A stretch of 64,000 bases of DNA from Arma custos (lineage: Eukaryota > Arthropoda > Insecta > Hemiptera > Pentatomidae): the NCBI GenBank assembly GCA_037127475.1, contig CM073765.1:49171680-49235679 (forward strand), given 5' to 3'. How positions within the stretch are numbered: position 1 is the first letter of the stretch; each line of letters opens with the position of its first letter. Below the pieces are notes generated by a model that worked only from the letters and a program-made list of their open reading frames with translations, made no database searches and was not told the origin of the DNA. The position numbers were made by a program, and so were the translations under genes. Shown here piece by piece: positions 22,911 through 35,333 of the stretch.

Positions 22911-24064
22911 ATATATTTATATAATATATTTATTTGCTGCTCTGAATGAAATCATTATTAAAGGTAGAACCAATAATGTTCTTTCCGAAAATGCTTTATT
23001 TCGAATCCCGATCGGAGCGAAATTTTACCATCCTTTGAAGATTCGATTTGGGCCGGCACAATAAATATCGATCCTTCGTTTTTACTTTCTTTTCTTGACG
23101 TTTCATAGGGTGTAGAATCCAAAAAACATAAAATCTCAGTGATGTCGGTCCGTCCGTCCGAAAAAGTTTGTTCCAACCAATGCTCGGAAACTACAAATCG
23201 GATTTCAACCAGGTTTTTTCCTAAATGTTAGGTTTATTATCTAGTTGATCCTAAAGAAGACCCGATAAGGATCGGTTAAGTTTAACGTAGTAAAAAAAAA
23301 ATGTTTTAGTTATCAGAATTTTTTTTTTTAAGAATGAGAAGGTACTATGCCTCTCTAGGCACAATTTTTTCATTCCGGTTTGGTATTTTCGTGTCTAGAA
23401 AGGTAAATGAGGAGGCCTAAATCAAGGTTCAGAAAGAAACATGTGGGATCGATATTTTTATATTTTAAAAAAATAAAATTTATCGATAATTTTTATTTTT
23501 TTTTTATACATTTTATCCTCAAGGGATCCAAAAATATGGCTCCTGGCGGATTCTGTTCCGCTCGGAACGATTTTCCTTATAAAATATTGCTCCAACGATT
23601 TGAATGAGATCGATTAGGAACGATTCTTTGGGAACGAATCTTCGACCTCTGCTATATACCTTACAGATCCCATGCAAAATTCTGCATCATTTTTTTTTCC
23701 TGTTCCTACAATCGTAATCTTGTTCCTTTTACAGTTTATGTGTTTATATTTTTGTCTTCTTAAGTAACAATTACCATTTGTTAGTAACAGTAAATTTATA
23801 ATAAGCAAGAGGTCTAATAAAAAGTTTATTTATTTAGATGATAATTTTAATTTATGGAAAGTAGCAATGTATGTAAAAGGAGTTTGATAGCAGTTTTTAT
23901 TTTTAAAATCGTCGTAAATTTTTATCAAAAATTTTATTTTTAAAAAGGTAAAATGGTAATATATTAAACTGTAGTAATTTATATTACTTGTTTCACTATT
24001 ATTACCCGAAAAAGCTATGATGGTCACATATTGTGTATTGATCTCATATCTACCTACCATGATC
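22911..24064. other. Probable old repeat, unclassified
   Basis: The 22960-23280 part (GTCGGTCCGTCCGTCCGAAA, AACTACAAATCGGATTTCAA) and 23340-23650 (TGCCTCTCTAGGCACAAT, a small inverted repeat) look like an unclassified interspersed repeat. No second copy is in the window. Confidence 0.35.
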
Positions 24065-24182
24065 GGCAGGTGGTCCTAGGATTTTTTAAAGGGGGGAAAA
24101 TCCTGGATGATGCCGCATTTCGGAGGGGACCTAAAGTGGTACTCGTTAAATGTATCCCTACCCTGAAAGGTTATAATCCACA
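24065..24182 (+). repeat. SINE family B, degraded
   Basis: ATTTCGGAGGGGACCTAAAG, GTACTCGTTAAATGTATCCC follow the 3' part of family B. Low identity. Confidence 0.45.
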
Positions 24183-25814
24183 CTTCAGTATCAGTAATCA
24201 GTAATCAGTAAGATTAGCAATAGAAGCATAAAGTGGCGTCAGATAAATAAACATACAAATAAATAAACAATATTATTTCACTATAATGGAAGGTGTTGAA
24301 GTGCAGAAGAGCCACTCGAAGTTGTTACTATCGAATTAATCATCCGTAATTGGGCAGTTTTAATGATTTCATCTGACCACGTCAAAAGTTTGACAATACT
24401 TTGGCATATTTGATGCCTACTTGACATGTGGGATAATGTCAGTATTAATTTGCCTGTTTGAATAATGCATCAGTCATCAGTGTGGTTCCATGAATCCATC
24501 GTGGATTCGCAAAATTAGTGCACTCATCATCGTCCCATCAATCAATGTCGAGTTTATAAAGCACGAGTTACAATATCGCAGCCAAGAGTGCAAACCCGAT
24601 TTGTAAGGAGTGTTATTGGACGTGCTACATTGAATGAGTGGCAAACAATAAATGTTACGAAAAAGAAAATAATGTTATATTAATATAATAATAAAAATAT
24701 TTATTCCAGAAATCATACAAACGAAATTTGGCACAGATTATATTTTCGATCTCCTTTTGCAAACCTCCCCTAAGAAATTCTCGTGGAAGCATGTATGAAG
24801 AAACTTCCCATTGAAGGCACTCCTAGTGCGGTTCATCTCATTGTTGTAGATCCCTGCCCCAGAAACGTTTCAGTCTCCTTGTCGGATTATGTGGTAATGC
24901 GTCTGCCAGTAATGATTGTACCAATAACTTTGTAGGTCCAGCAAGTGAGTCATGGCATTTTTCGTAGTTTTTCTTGATTGTGTCAGTTACAAGTGGTTTG
25001 TTGAGATCTTTGTATAATGATTTATTAGTAATGTAAAAGATAAAATATGTTAAATAATAATAAAATACTATCCCACTATAGGTTATAGGGTAGGTTACAC
25101 GAGGATACGGTTATGATTAAGGATGGAACTCCCAACAGACAAGTTTTGAGGCGAAAAATAAGCAAATGATCAAAATCTCCGATGAGGACAGAAGTATGTG
25201 ATCGGAGAAGATTAAGAGATACTGGGTGGAAAGAAAGTAGACGAAAACACTAATGATTGATCCAGAATATCCAAATATAGGGGGAATACCAAAAACAAAA
25301 ACAAAAAAGAACAAACAAACACGATGGGTATCGGATTCAGTTAGTGGCCATGATCACAGAAAGGTAACAGCCAGGTCTCTCCGTTCTAAAATTGAGACAC
25401 TTTATCTAAATATATGTACGTTAAAAATCTAGAGGATATTAACTTTAAAAAATATTAGAAACAAAATAACATATGATGCCCAATATGATTCTCTTCCCAA
25501 TGTTGAGCATTATGTGATCCTGTAGGCTCTCGATTTTTTGCAGCTTAATTTATAAGCTTATGCAGGTTAATTTATTTTTTTATTTAAAAAAAATGTCATA
25601 GTTATAAATATAAAAAAAAAGTTATAAAATTATAGATAAACCGTGGATTTGGAGTTATGAATGATCAGGCTTATTCTATGGAGATTAAATTTGGAGCCAA
25701 AGAAAACTACATATATAACAAATTTGTGGTCCAATAAAAAATAAAATAAAAATAAAAAAAAATTGTTAAAATACAACGTGTCTTATTAAAAAAAAACTAT
25801 CACTAACTCATCAG
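24183..25814. other. Unannotated
   Basis: Begins with CAGTAATCAGTAATCAGTAA, also near 59886. The 24460-24650 and 24730-24960 parts are less AT-rich but show no recognisable protein. Confidence 0.35.
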
Positions 25815-25962
25815 AACGTATTACTGACTGTGCTGTTTTAAGATAACGGTAGTTTTCCTGCAATTAAGTGAACCAATTTTATAGAGGCTGGGTGTGCACT
25901 TGGAGGGTCTGTAAGATCCGACAGAATCCATCTATTGATAGATGCCTTCAGCATTTTATTTC
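25815..25962 (-). repeat. SINE family A, degraded fragment
   Basis: TTTTATAGAGGCTGGGTGTG, GGAGGGTCTGTAAGATCC and AGAATCCATCTATTGATAG match the middle of the family on the minus strand. Both ends are lost. Confidence 0.55.
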
Positions 25963-26257
25963 ATTTCTTGTATTTTATCTATTCCATATCTTCTAGTGGT
26001 GGAGATTTAAAGTTGCATTTAGCGAAGGAATTCATAAAATTTTAATATATGCTGTACCAACTGGTATACATCCCATGGGAAAACTGAAGCGTATGTGGGA
26101 GGATTTGGTTTAAGGTTGAGGGCGATAGATGGATGTATGTTGACTGTGATTGATGGTAACTGTATCATAACTTTGTTATGGTTAATTATCTACGATATTA
26201 TATCCGTCTGAGCTATACGGTAATACTACAATAATAATAATTATATTAATTACAAAA

Positions 26258-26577
26258 AAACCTGTACCTCTACAACCCGTGAACGGGTCTGGAGTTCAGT
26301 ACATGGTAGAGACTGTACTGTTTCATGGACAACGGTTCTACAAGGATATGACTTGTCCTAGGTCAGGCTCAACCGCCAGATTTTTTCCCCTTATTTTGGG
26401 TACCCTATTGTTAAAATATTTTATGAGGGCTGGGTGAGCCCCAGGAGGGTTCTCGATCCTATATGATCCATCTCCGGTTGCTAACAGACTAAATAAAAGT
26501 CTTGCCCGGAGCGGGATTTGAACCGGGATTTCCGGCATGGCAACTCAGTGCTCTACCACTTAGTCTCTCCGCTTCCT
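26258..26577 (-). repeat. tRNA-derived SINE, family A, full length
   Basis: The best-preserved copy: tail CCTGTACCTCTACAACCCGT, GGTCTGGAGTTCAGTACATG, GCTGGGTGAGCCCCAGGAGG, B-box complement GGATTTGAACCGGG and A-box complement AACTCAGTGCTCTACCACTT. Pol III boxes A and B are both legible. Confidence 0.85.
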
Positions 26578-26939
26578 CTATTAATTTATACTGACAATTA
26601 ACAAAATGATGTCATAATAAGTCTCAATGATAAGTTTTTCACAATCCCGAAGTGTAATTCTTTGTAACACGATAGTATAGTTTGCTGTACTTAACTCTGA
26701 AAAATAATATGTCTGATTTTTTTTTATTATAATTATGATTTTAAATTTAATATATAGGAAATGTAGATTTTTTTCAGTAAATGTTGATGTAATCGGATAA
26801 GACGTGAAATTTCTTGTGGCTTCAGACTTTTATAAGGCTTCTAGAACCATCGCTAATCCAGATGAAGTACTATGGCGTAGATAAGCTGGGTACTATCAAA
26901 GGATCCACGTGGTATTGGTAGAGGTTATTGATTATGCGA

Positions 26940-26941
<2 letters not shown>

Positions 26942-27004
<63 letters not shown>
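26942..27004. repeat. (TA)n microsatellite
   Basis: TA repeat next to the tail end of the SINE at 27008. Confidence 0.95.
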
Positions 27005-27007
<3 letters not shown>

Positions 27008-27008
<1 letters not shown>

Positions 27009-27243
27009 CACCACTACCATGAAGCATCGTGGTTAGTACGTGATAGAGATGGTACTGTATCTTAGATAACGGTTGTGTAGGGATGTGATTTATACTAAAG
27101 CACGCTCAATAAGCCAGAAAAATGCCAGGTTTTACCCCAAATTAAGAGTTTTACCCACTTTACAGTGGCTGGATGAACATGATGAAGATACTGTAGTGTC
27201 CATGGCTGTTAACAGATTAAATAAATTATCCGCACAGCCATAT
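27008..27243 (-). repeat. SINE family A between two (TA)n arrays
   Basis: Tail and body (GGTTAGTACGTGATAGAGAT, GGTTTTACCCCAAATTAAGA, GGCTGTTAACAGATTAAATA) are present. The tRNA head is replaced by the (TA)n array from 27252, and another (TA)n array lies at 26942-27004 on the other side. Confidence 0.7.
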
Positions 27244-27251
27244 TTTAAACC

Positions 27252-27256
27252 ATATA

Positions 27257-27325
<69 letters not shown>
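27252..27325. repeat. (TA)n microsatellite
   Basis: TA repeat replacing the head of the SINE at 27008-27243. Two ORFs across it (poly Tyr-Ile) are artefacts. Confidence 0.95.
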
Positions 27326-27327
<2 letters not shown>

Positions 27328-28224
27328 TGTAATATGTAATTAATACCGCTGTTAAATATCAACAAATATATTTTAAAATATAAGTATCGAAAACTGATCT
27401 ATTTTCTGTTAAAAAAAATCTACGAAGACTGCATATTGAAAAAAAAACTGGACCAACGTCCTGTGTTCATGTTTCTAGCTAAAGTGCCTTTGTTCAAGTC
27501 AGTCATTTTAACAGTTTCAGAAATGGTTTTTGTTTTTGGCAGTTCCTGTTTCATATTTAGCTCGTATCAGATATTCCAATTTATTTTTATTCCCTTGAAA
27601 AGCTTTTTTACTCTTGACATTTTCTCAACAGCATTTTAGTTTAAAATATGACTTATTAATTTTATATTCAATTAAATATGAATCCTCTGAGTCTATTTCG
27701 ATATAATTAAAAAATATTGAAACGACATATATTAATACTGTTTTGTTATTTGTACATCGCTAATATCTGCCGTTCATATTTATATCATGGCCTTGATTAA
27801 ATTTAATATCTCGGAAAATGTAAATCATTAATGGCACACACAATACCATATCATATTGTGTATTTCATATTTTATGTACAAGATACAAGCCACTACGAAC
27901 ATGAAGGAGAATTAGAAAAGTTACACCCAAGCCAGCTGCAAGTCATATTTAATGTAACTAGACATGACAAATAGAATATATTATTTACGAAGATATAATC
28001 AACACTTATGTTACAATAACATCGAAGTTACAACCTAAATAGTGTAGAATAAGTGTACATGTTAGATAATTAAGGTATTAAAAGAGAAAGTATGCCATAA
28101 AAGGTCTAGGGACATAAATCTTTATGACCCTTGTTTAGGAGTCATGTTCAAGTATCTATTTATAATAGTTTAAACTATCGTTGAATACTTTCTGGTTTTA
28201 TTATTTATAAAATTCATAGCTTAA
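27326..28224. other. AT-rich, nothing recognised
   Basis: No repeat partner or protein similarity was seen before the LINE at 28225. Confidence 0.5.
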
Positions 28225-28755
28225 AGAGAGCATCCGAGAGAAAATCACAAAATTAGAAAATTTAAGCTTTAAAACAGGCAAAATTTACAATAAAAAAAAT
28301 CTCTCCTCCAATGCAAAGTTAAGACATTACACTGTTACGATACAGCCTGTGAATTTATATGGGATGGATACCACATACCTAGCTAACTTGGAAATCCTGC
28401 TATGAATAGTAAGGAGGGTCTTAAGAAAAATTGATCCCAGGAAAATACAGGAAGGTTACAGGTGAAGATCTAACGAAGAGATCTATAGAGAAACCAAAGA
28501 CCTGGAAGTCGAGGTATGAATCAAAAGGCCGGTGTTCTAAGGGCACATGAAAAGGATGAAGGAGGAAAGATTGAACACAAAATATTTAGCTACAAAAGCG
28601 TGGGAGGATACACGAAGCAAATAAGAGAAGAATTAATGAATCTTAAAATGTCAGATGCTGACTGTCCAGACAGGAAAACACTGAAAAATCTCACCAATAT
28701 TGGAAGAGAAAAAAGGAGGGGTGCAAAGTGGTTCGAAGAAAGAATAGAAATGTAG
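28225..28755 (+). pseudogene. Endonuclease-RT LINE, C-terminal half
   Basis: Continuous reading with one in-frame stop: EKITKLENLSFKTGKIYNKK, KLRHYTVTIQPVNLYG, then RRVLRKIDPRKIQEGYR, EEIYRETKDLEVE and GRE..GAKWFEERIEM to the stop at 28755. The order 'xIxPxxLYGxExx', 'LxxIxRxxLRKI', 'RxNxELYxExxDIE' is the post-RT region of RTE-like LINEs. It lacks the RT catalytic core and the endonuclease. The upstream 900 bp is AT-rich with nothing recognised. Confidence 0.7.
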
Positions 28756-29136
28756 TCGAAATTGATGAAACTGAGATGGGAAGAAAGAAAATCAACAAAA
28801 AGAAGCCTAGTTGTTTGCTATGTTCAAGTTTAAAGACTTAACTTAGCTGTTATTAATACTATTTGTTTTACCATCACTACAATAGACGAATATTGTTTAG
28901 TATCCCATAAACATGACCATGGAAACAGACGATTTCCTTGTATTTATTTGATGCTATAAACTTGCAAACTCGGGAGCCCTAACATTACCACCGCGTTCGG
29001 GTAAGGCTGTTGTTACAGACGGACCCTCCGCAGTGGTTTTGGAAGTTTTGCGCTGGTGATGTACATTAATTTATAAATAATTCTCTCTTTTCTACCTAGC
29101 GGAGTGGTCCTATTAATAGTTACGTTACCCTAAGGG

Positions 29137-29380
29137 GAGTGGAGTGGCTCAATGGTATAGAGCACTAAGCTGCCATGACGAGAAAATTTTGGTTCGAATA
29201 CCGCTCCAGACAAGACTTTTATTTAGTCTGTTAGCACCCGGAGGTGGATGATATAGGATCTAGGGCACTCTTGGGGCTCATCCAGCCTCTAAAAAGTTGG
29301 TACATACCCAAAATAAGGAGAAAAATTCTGACGGTTGAGCGTGATCAAGGACAGATCATCTCCCTCCACAACCGTTGTAT
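29137..29380 (+). repeat. tRNA-derived SINE, family A, 3' truncated
   Basis: Clear head GGAGTGGCTCAATGGTATAG with GAGCACTAAGCTGCCATGAC, B-box GGTTCGAATACC, then TCTGTTAGCACCCGGAGGTG, GGGGCTCATCCAGCCTC and TTCTGACGGTTGAGCGTG. Family similarity stops at about 29380, after CACAACCGTTGT. Confidence 0.8.
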
Positions 29381-29535
29381 GTTTAGCTGTTGTCCGATAA
29401 CCATAGATTTAAGACATATACTTATGGATTTATTAGGTTAGGGTCATGACTACATGGTATATGTAATATGAAGGCTAAATATAAAGTTCTATATATACTT
29501 ATATAACTATATCATATATTTTTTTAAGGGATAAA

Positions 29536-30060
29536 AAATGACGTGTCAAGCGATAGTGATGATATCATATGATGATATGATGATATAGACCTTCCTAACC
29601 CGACCCACTCACCTGAGAATAATGTAGAAAGGGAAAACCGTGCAAATATTTAATTTTCCTTTTGCCCTAGTTCTCCGGAGCGTGAAGAGGAAGAGAGGTT
29701 ATCGAAAAAACACTTCATTTTGAATAGAATCCTTCCTTTTCCCTTTGCTCGTGAAAAAGCACAATATATAATTAGTAACTCGGTTGGATAACTTTTTTAT
29801 TAAGTTTCTGTTTTGATTATTGTTCAGTATTTAATGAACTATTGATGTATTCAAAATTCAATTGATTGTATTTATTATATTTTCAAATTGTATTTATCCC
29901 TTTTCCAATACTCGATTTTCGTATTTATCTGTCAATCCCCTTTGGAGGTCCAGAAAAATAAATCTAACGTAACATTAATTTACTCTTAATTTTTTAAGAG
30001 TATGTACGTGTTTATAAATAAATACACACTCGTATATCGGTTGGAACAATAGACCTTACA
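29536..30060 (+). repeat. Interspersed repeat G, copy 2
   Basis: Direct copy of 22428-22910. Its start carries a degenerate GATGATATCATATGATGATA run that is shorter in copy 1. It lies between family-A SINE pieces at 29137-29380 and 30094-30226. Confidence 0.75.
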
Positions 30061-30093
30061 TATCTACTTATTTGCGGGAGCTTAGACATCCTG

Positions 30094-30226
30094 AAAGGAC
30101 AGATCAAGCGTGTTCAAGATGATCTATCTCCCTCCAGAACCGTTGTCCTTGAAACAGTACAGTCTCTACCATGTACTGAACCCCAGACCTGTTCACGTGT
30201 TGTAGTGATACAGGTTTTTATTTTCT
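30094..30226 (+). repeat. SINE family A, 3' part
   Basis: CTCCCTCCAGAACCGTTGTC, ACAGTACAGTCTCTACCATG and TGAACCCCAGACCTGTTCAC are the 3' part of the family. With 29137-29380 it could be two parts of one copy split by repeat G, since CTCCAGAACCGTTGT overlaps the earlier end. Confidence 0.75.
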
Positions 30227-30839
30227 ACTTAGTGGTGGAACTATCACATCCACAACATACTGCAGGGATATTGACGTAATGAAACAAAAACTAATCAAAA
30301 AACAATCTGCGTCGGTTAATCGGAAGGGACCTATATTCTTATAAAACAATAACAGACCTCTTGTTTCAAGACAGCCAGTTAAGAAACTAAACAAGCTGGG
30401 TTATGGAGGACTTCGTATATCATACCTGCATTATTCGCCAGGCTTATCTCCAACTCATTTCCATCTGTTTAGAAATTTGGAAAACTTCCCGAAATGTAAA
30501 ATTTTTAAAAATGATTCTCGAGTCAAAAATTCACTTTCAAACTTTATTTCATTTCAAAACAATGAATTTTTTTCAGTTTTGGGATTCAAAATTTTATGTC
30601 ACTTTGGTAAAAAGGTATCTAAAGTGAGAGTAAATATTTTTAATGAATATTTAATTTTGTTGAATTCATAAAGTTTTTTTTCTAAATAATCATTCTTTTG
30701 AAAGCGGACTTTCATATGAAATTAACCAATATATGTAGATATAATAATATAGGCCCTATCAATAGAGAAACTTTGCGAATACTGAGGCTTAGTTTCTAGA
30801 TTTCAGTAATATCAAAAATTATATAACATAAAATTTAAA
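30227..30839. other. AT-rich, nothing recognised
   Basis: Two short Phe-rich frames (30403-30671) look non-coding. Confidence 0.5.
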
Positions 30840-31290
30840 ATCATTTTTGCATTATTGTTTGAGGTAATAGTTAAGCATGGTGGGGCGACCTTTTAAATTT
30901 AGGCAGAACAAATTCTCCTGTAAAAGACAGGACCTAGACTCTACTTTGGGGGGCGGTGTGATGTGAGACCGGTTCCTATATTAGACTGCCCTGATAGAGA
31001 GGGTGGGGGAGACGGGCCCTGATTGGACGAAGGCTGACAGGGCTGGGGGAGCCAGTGGGGAAGTGCCCCCCCCGGGGTCCCGAGCCCCCAGGGTCCGGAC
31101 CTCCTCCACTTAGTGGTCACCGGATTAGCCGAACTACACACTACACTTACCTCGTTCCTTCTTGTTCTCTCAGGGCCTCGATAAAAAGCTCTCAATCCTG
31201 GACCAATCTCGATAGAGACAGTAGGTTCACCTTTTGTCTGAAATTGTCTAGGGATTTTACGTTGGAGAGTCTTGATAATGCATTATAATG
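30840..31290 (-). pseudogene. Possible LINE C-terminus and GC-rich 3' UTR
   Basis: The minus strand from 31290 reads ALSRLSNVKSLDNFRQKV, then NLLSLSRLVQD and a stop, resembling the 'LP.x.I..xxSL..FK..LK..L' ending of CR1-like LINEs. A GC-rich stretch (30930-31170) follows. A GTAAGT and an opposing TTCTCTCAG also occur here, so a host exon was considered but not supported. Confidence 0.35.
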
Positions 31291-32761
31291 TAAATATTCC
31301 TTTATTAATTATAGCACCATAAAATATCAAACAAATCTAAATAAATAATAAGGCCACAAACTTCATCCACAGACTGTTACCCTAACCCAAATTCGTTAGG
31401 TTACTTTTAACGCAAAATCTCCCCTACGCATAGCTATGCCTCGATCTATCTCTCGAAAGATTTACTAATCAGTTTAGCACTTTTTAAATTTTTATGAATT
31501 CGTTCATTACTAAGAGCCTAATAATGTATTGGTAACATGCGGTAAATATGTAATGAAGATTAATCATAATAAATCTCAAGTAATTATTATCACATGCCTC
31601 GGCCGACCTAGGCATTTCTCAATTGAAAGATTGAGCACTGAACCGTCGAGAGAAACGAAATTAGAACCGTGGCAACAGGTTAAGTAACTTATTTTTCTAC
31701 AACAGTTATTTTCTACAAAATAATCTTTTAATGTTTGAAAGTTATGCAACTTGAATGACAATGAAAACAATGGATATTTATAAATTATCGAATAAATAAT
31801 ATAATGTAATATTACAAAAAATTAGAAATTAATTGCAAATATTACGATTCCGAACCCACTGCTAGGAGAATAGTTTGTCACCTTCTCGCACCTTGGGACT
31901 GGATGCTGAGGGGAGTCCTGTTGGACTTGCAGGATTGCGGTGCAGTGGGGTTGCCCCATGTCAAGAAGGGGCTCAGGGATAAAGCAACGTTGCAGTACGC
32001 CTTCTTTCCTCCTGACTATACTCCGCTAGCTCTTGTTACTCCCTGGTTTGATCGGCACTAAGCAAGTGGACCCAGCCGATCAAATACGAATGTCCTGCCG
32101 ATCGCCGATTTAGGAGCGACATGGAGTCACCAGCGTGTGCATCCCAGGTGACAAAATTAAATTATGATACAGGAGTCGGCCCCACTCGATATCACTAAAA
32201 TCAATATGAATGTCAAACCCAATGCAAATAATAACCCACTAAAAAAGAACCGATGTAATGTTAAAGTTTAATTCCATTAATTCAGAACAGTAAAAAGTAT
32301 GTATACAGTAAATTTCTCGGTTATTTAGAGACCACATACGACGAACAAAATCAGAAAAAATCTAAAAAATTGTGCCCACTGTGTTGATGATTTAATAAAC
32401 GACCTACTGTGGAATCGGGCTGGGGAAGAAGTATTACATTAAGAACAAACCAGCCACGATGAGAACAAAGGACAAGTGAAGCTAGTCGGGTAGTGGAGGA
32501 AAGGTAGTGGCTTCTCTATGGGCAGCATCCCTTCTGCGCAAGTCGTTTTCTAAATGGCCATATAGAACGTTCTTACAATGAATATAATATAATACCATCT
32601 TCAAAATACCAATACCTCTACATTTCGCTCTAAAGTTCAATTAAGGTCATCAGTGACTCTGTGTAGCAGATGTAATGTGTGATAGTCATCATCACCAATA
32701 TGATCAGGGATTATTTTTCGATTCGGATCTATAGCGATTACTTTTAGGATTGATAATTAAT
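31291..32761. other. Unannotated with a GC-rich island at 31860-32110
   Basis: The island is open on the plus strand from about 31874 to a stop at 32062 (66 codons: PWDWMLRGVLLDLQDCGAVG, LPHVKKGLRDKATLQYAFF, ...TPWFDRH). The protein is unrecognised. It ends near GTCACCAGCGTGTGCATCCC. A transposon remnant is likelier than a gene. Confidence 0.35.
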
Positions 32762-32770
32762 ATTAAATAC

Positions 32771-33136
32771 CAGGTTTCATTGGCGTTTAATGCCAGTGAC
32801 ACGGCTGGGAAAGGGGGCTGGGGCCTCCCGGACTCCTGCTTTGCCCTCATTCATGGGGAAGCTCAGTTTGGGGACCCCAGGCTAATTGTAAATATAGTAT
32901 GCATGTGTACAGTATATTTCTTTTATTTTTTATTTATTATTATTATATTTTTTATTCTATTTATTTATTTTTTACTTTATTTTTGTACATATTTTTCCGC
33001 TTGTATATATTTATTTATACATTTATTTTGTTTATATCATTGATTTGTAATGGAACGATTGTAAGCTACATACATAGCACCATTACTTATTGCCCACAAG
33101 TGGCAGATTGTAATGCTTCAATAACAAAAAAAAAAA
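32771..33136 (+). mobile_element. LINE 3' end with TSD (family D)
   Basis: This is the longest copy with a coding end. The frame reads ASDTAGKGGWGLPDSCFALI and continues HGEAQFGDPRL before a T-rich 3' UTR and the conserved CCACAAGTGGCAGATTGTAATG tail with poly(A). ATTAAATAC at 32762-32770 and 33137-33145 is the target-site duplication. The G-K-G-G-x-P-x-S-x-F-A pattern suits the end of a LINE ORF2, but the clade is not certain. Confidence 0.8.
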
Positions 33137-33264
33137 ATTAAATACATAAAGAACTCATCTACAAGGCGTATAACCACATGTAATGCCATAGTTAAAGTAT
33201 GTTTGACTATGTGCTTTAATTTTTAACGAATCTTGAAACATTTGTTTCATTATATTTAATTTTA

Positions 33265-33527
33265 AAAAACTGTACCGCTATAACCCATGTAGAATCCTTG
33301 GACAACGGATGTGCAGGGAGGTGATTTGTCCCAGATCACGCTCAACCGCTAGGTTTTTTCCCAATCAAAGGCACCCACTTTATAGAGGCTGGTTGAGCCC
33401 CAGGAGGGTCTCCAGTTCCCACAGATCCCCGGCTGTTAACAGAATAAATAAATTATTTGCCACAGCCAGATGTAAACCCGGGATTTTAGCACTGCAACTC
33501 AGCGCTCTACTGCTGAGCTAATTCAGT
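33265..33527 (-). repeat. tRNA-derived SINE, family A
   Basis: Minus-strand copy: AACTGTACCGCTATAACCCA, CACGCTCAACCGCTAGG, GGCTGGTTGAGCCCCAGGAG, and head complement AACTCAGCGCTCTACTGCTG. It lacks the CAGTACATGGTAGAGACTGT segment by internal deletion. Confidence 0.75.
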
Positions 33528-34089
33528 CTTCATCTTCTGAATAGTGGTGTTTTTACTTTAGCTAGTTTGCATTTTAATCAACGATCTGTCAATCTTATTT
33601 TATTCCATCGTGACGGTATTTATTCTTTATAAGCATTCTTTTTCGTTCGTTTAATGATGACAAACAACCAGCATAAAAAAAAACTGAAGATAATAAAGAA
33701 ATCTTCGAAGGGACTGTGACAGAAGGCCAATAAATCGACAGTAAATTATCGCTAAGATATTAGCTCCCATCTCTTGCCTGGATAAAAAACGAGCGAATTT
33801 TTTCTTTTCCTAAATGACCGATCTATCAGGATACTAACTGGTCTTATCCAATTATCGAGAGTCAGAATTTATTAATATCCATTATTTATAAAATATTTAT
33901 GTGTTAGTTATGCTTATGGAATGTAATTCATTAAATTAACGATAGAAATAAATACTTATATTCTGAAATAAGTGAGATATAATTGGTTTCTGATGAAAAT
34001 ATAATGATAACATGGTATAATAACATGTTAACAAATTGATAATTACAAGCAATAAATGTTCTTAGGCACACTACTTTTCTACTTGATAA

Positions 34090-34205
34090 GGCTGGCCGTG
34101 TAACGATCCAGGATGGCCGAGATGGTTGATGCGTCACCACGGAGAGGTGAAAATCCCGGGTTCGAGTACCGGTTCTGGCCATATCTTTTCTTTTCAAATA
34201 AAATA
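34090..34205 (+). repeat. tRNA-like SINE, family C (tRNA-Ser/Leu-like D-arm)
   Basis: GGCTGGCCGTGTAACGATCC, then GGATGGCCGAGATGGTTGAT, anticodon-arm TCACCACGGAGAGGTGA, B-box GGGTTCGAGTACC, and the shared tail TCTTTTCTTTTCAAATAAAA. Anticodon position reads GGA (Ser), but a proper variable arm is missing, so this is a retroposon rather than a tRNA gene. Confidence 0.65.
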
Positions 34206-35333
34206 TTTAAAAATATTCTGATAGATTTGTTATGAAGTGATGCTAGGTTAGATTAAAACGCTTGGCCAACAATTGTGTATCCGCTGGTATTGAGCACTAC
34301 TACAATCATTGTAATTGAATTAGAGTACAATTGCAATCACTTATCACATGTGGGATTTGGTGTAACTGGTAGCAACCAAACGGAACTCTGGTATTCTACC
34401 CACTCACCAAAATTACAGTAATTTGAAAATAATCTCGATTGCCATTAAAATTAAGTTTTACTAAACTATGAAGTATTGTGACGCCTCGTATGTGTGTTAT
34501 TAGAGAAGTACTTAGTGAAGTAGTCGACTTTTACCTGTATCTCCGCAATTTTTAATACTTTGTACCAACCTGCAGCTTCTCCAAATTCTATCCAAAATAA
34601 AAGAATAGAAAGAAAAAAAATTAAATGTGTAATCATTGTAGGACAGCTGATAGGAGTGCATACTCAAGACTTTGGAATAACTGTTCCTTTTTTGAATTTC
34701 TAAACCAATTATAGTTTGAATTATTTAAATTTAAAGTTTGTAAATTTTAATCATAAACATTAGTCTGGTTTTCACGTATACATAGCAATAAACTAACACA
34801 CCGAAACAATAATTATTTACATTTTCAAATACACGATTTATTTACTAATCAAAACATATAATGGGCTACACCAGCTCAATTTAAAATATCAATAATTTAA
34901 TTGAAATAATAATTGGTATATAGTTATATTATTTATATTTTTTATTTGTTTTTACATAGATCTTATTTACATGTTTATCACTATTATCATCGTTGATTTC
35001 AACAATACTTGGTTCATTTGCACTGTCAATAATTTCATAAAAGAAGGCATTTAACTAAGATAAATAAAGTATTTTAGGATAAATGAAAAGTTCAACCAGT
35101 TTTTCACGTCTTAACTTACTATGGATATAAATTGTATAACTATTGAACTACCTTTTAGTTAAATATAATTATTCTTATGTCAATGGAATTGTAATCTTTA
35201 AACTAAAGTCGATTAAAACAAATTGTATAGCTCGGCCCGCTAGACGTCGCCAGTCACGAGCAATGTCGGTGACGCGAACACATAAGTTTTTCCCCAACAA
35301 AAGTCGATTAACGCAGTTAAAGAAGTTTTAAGT
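34206..35333. other. AT-rich, nothing recognised
   Basis: Only GCTCGGCCCGCTAGACGTCG near 35229 is GC-rich. It carries no recognisable feature. Confidence 0.45.

Noticed and set aside
27073..27365. ORFs rich in Tyr-Ile repeats (also at 55371-55559)
   Set aside because: They are translations of (TA)n microsatellites.
31055..31288. Host exon after the TTCTCTCAG acceptor, or minus-strand exon before GTAAGT at 31144
   Set aside because: The minus-strand translation resembles a LINE end and neither frame connects to the receptor exons.
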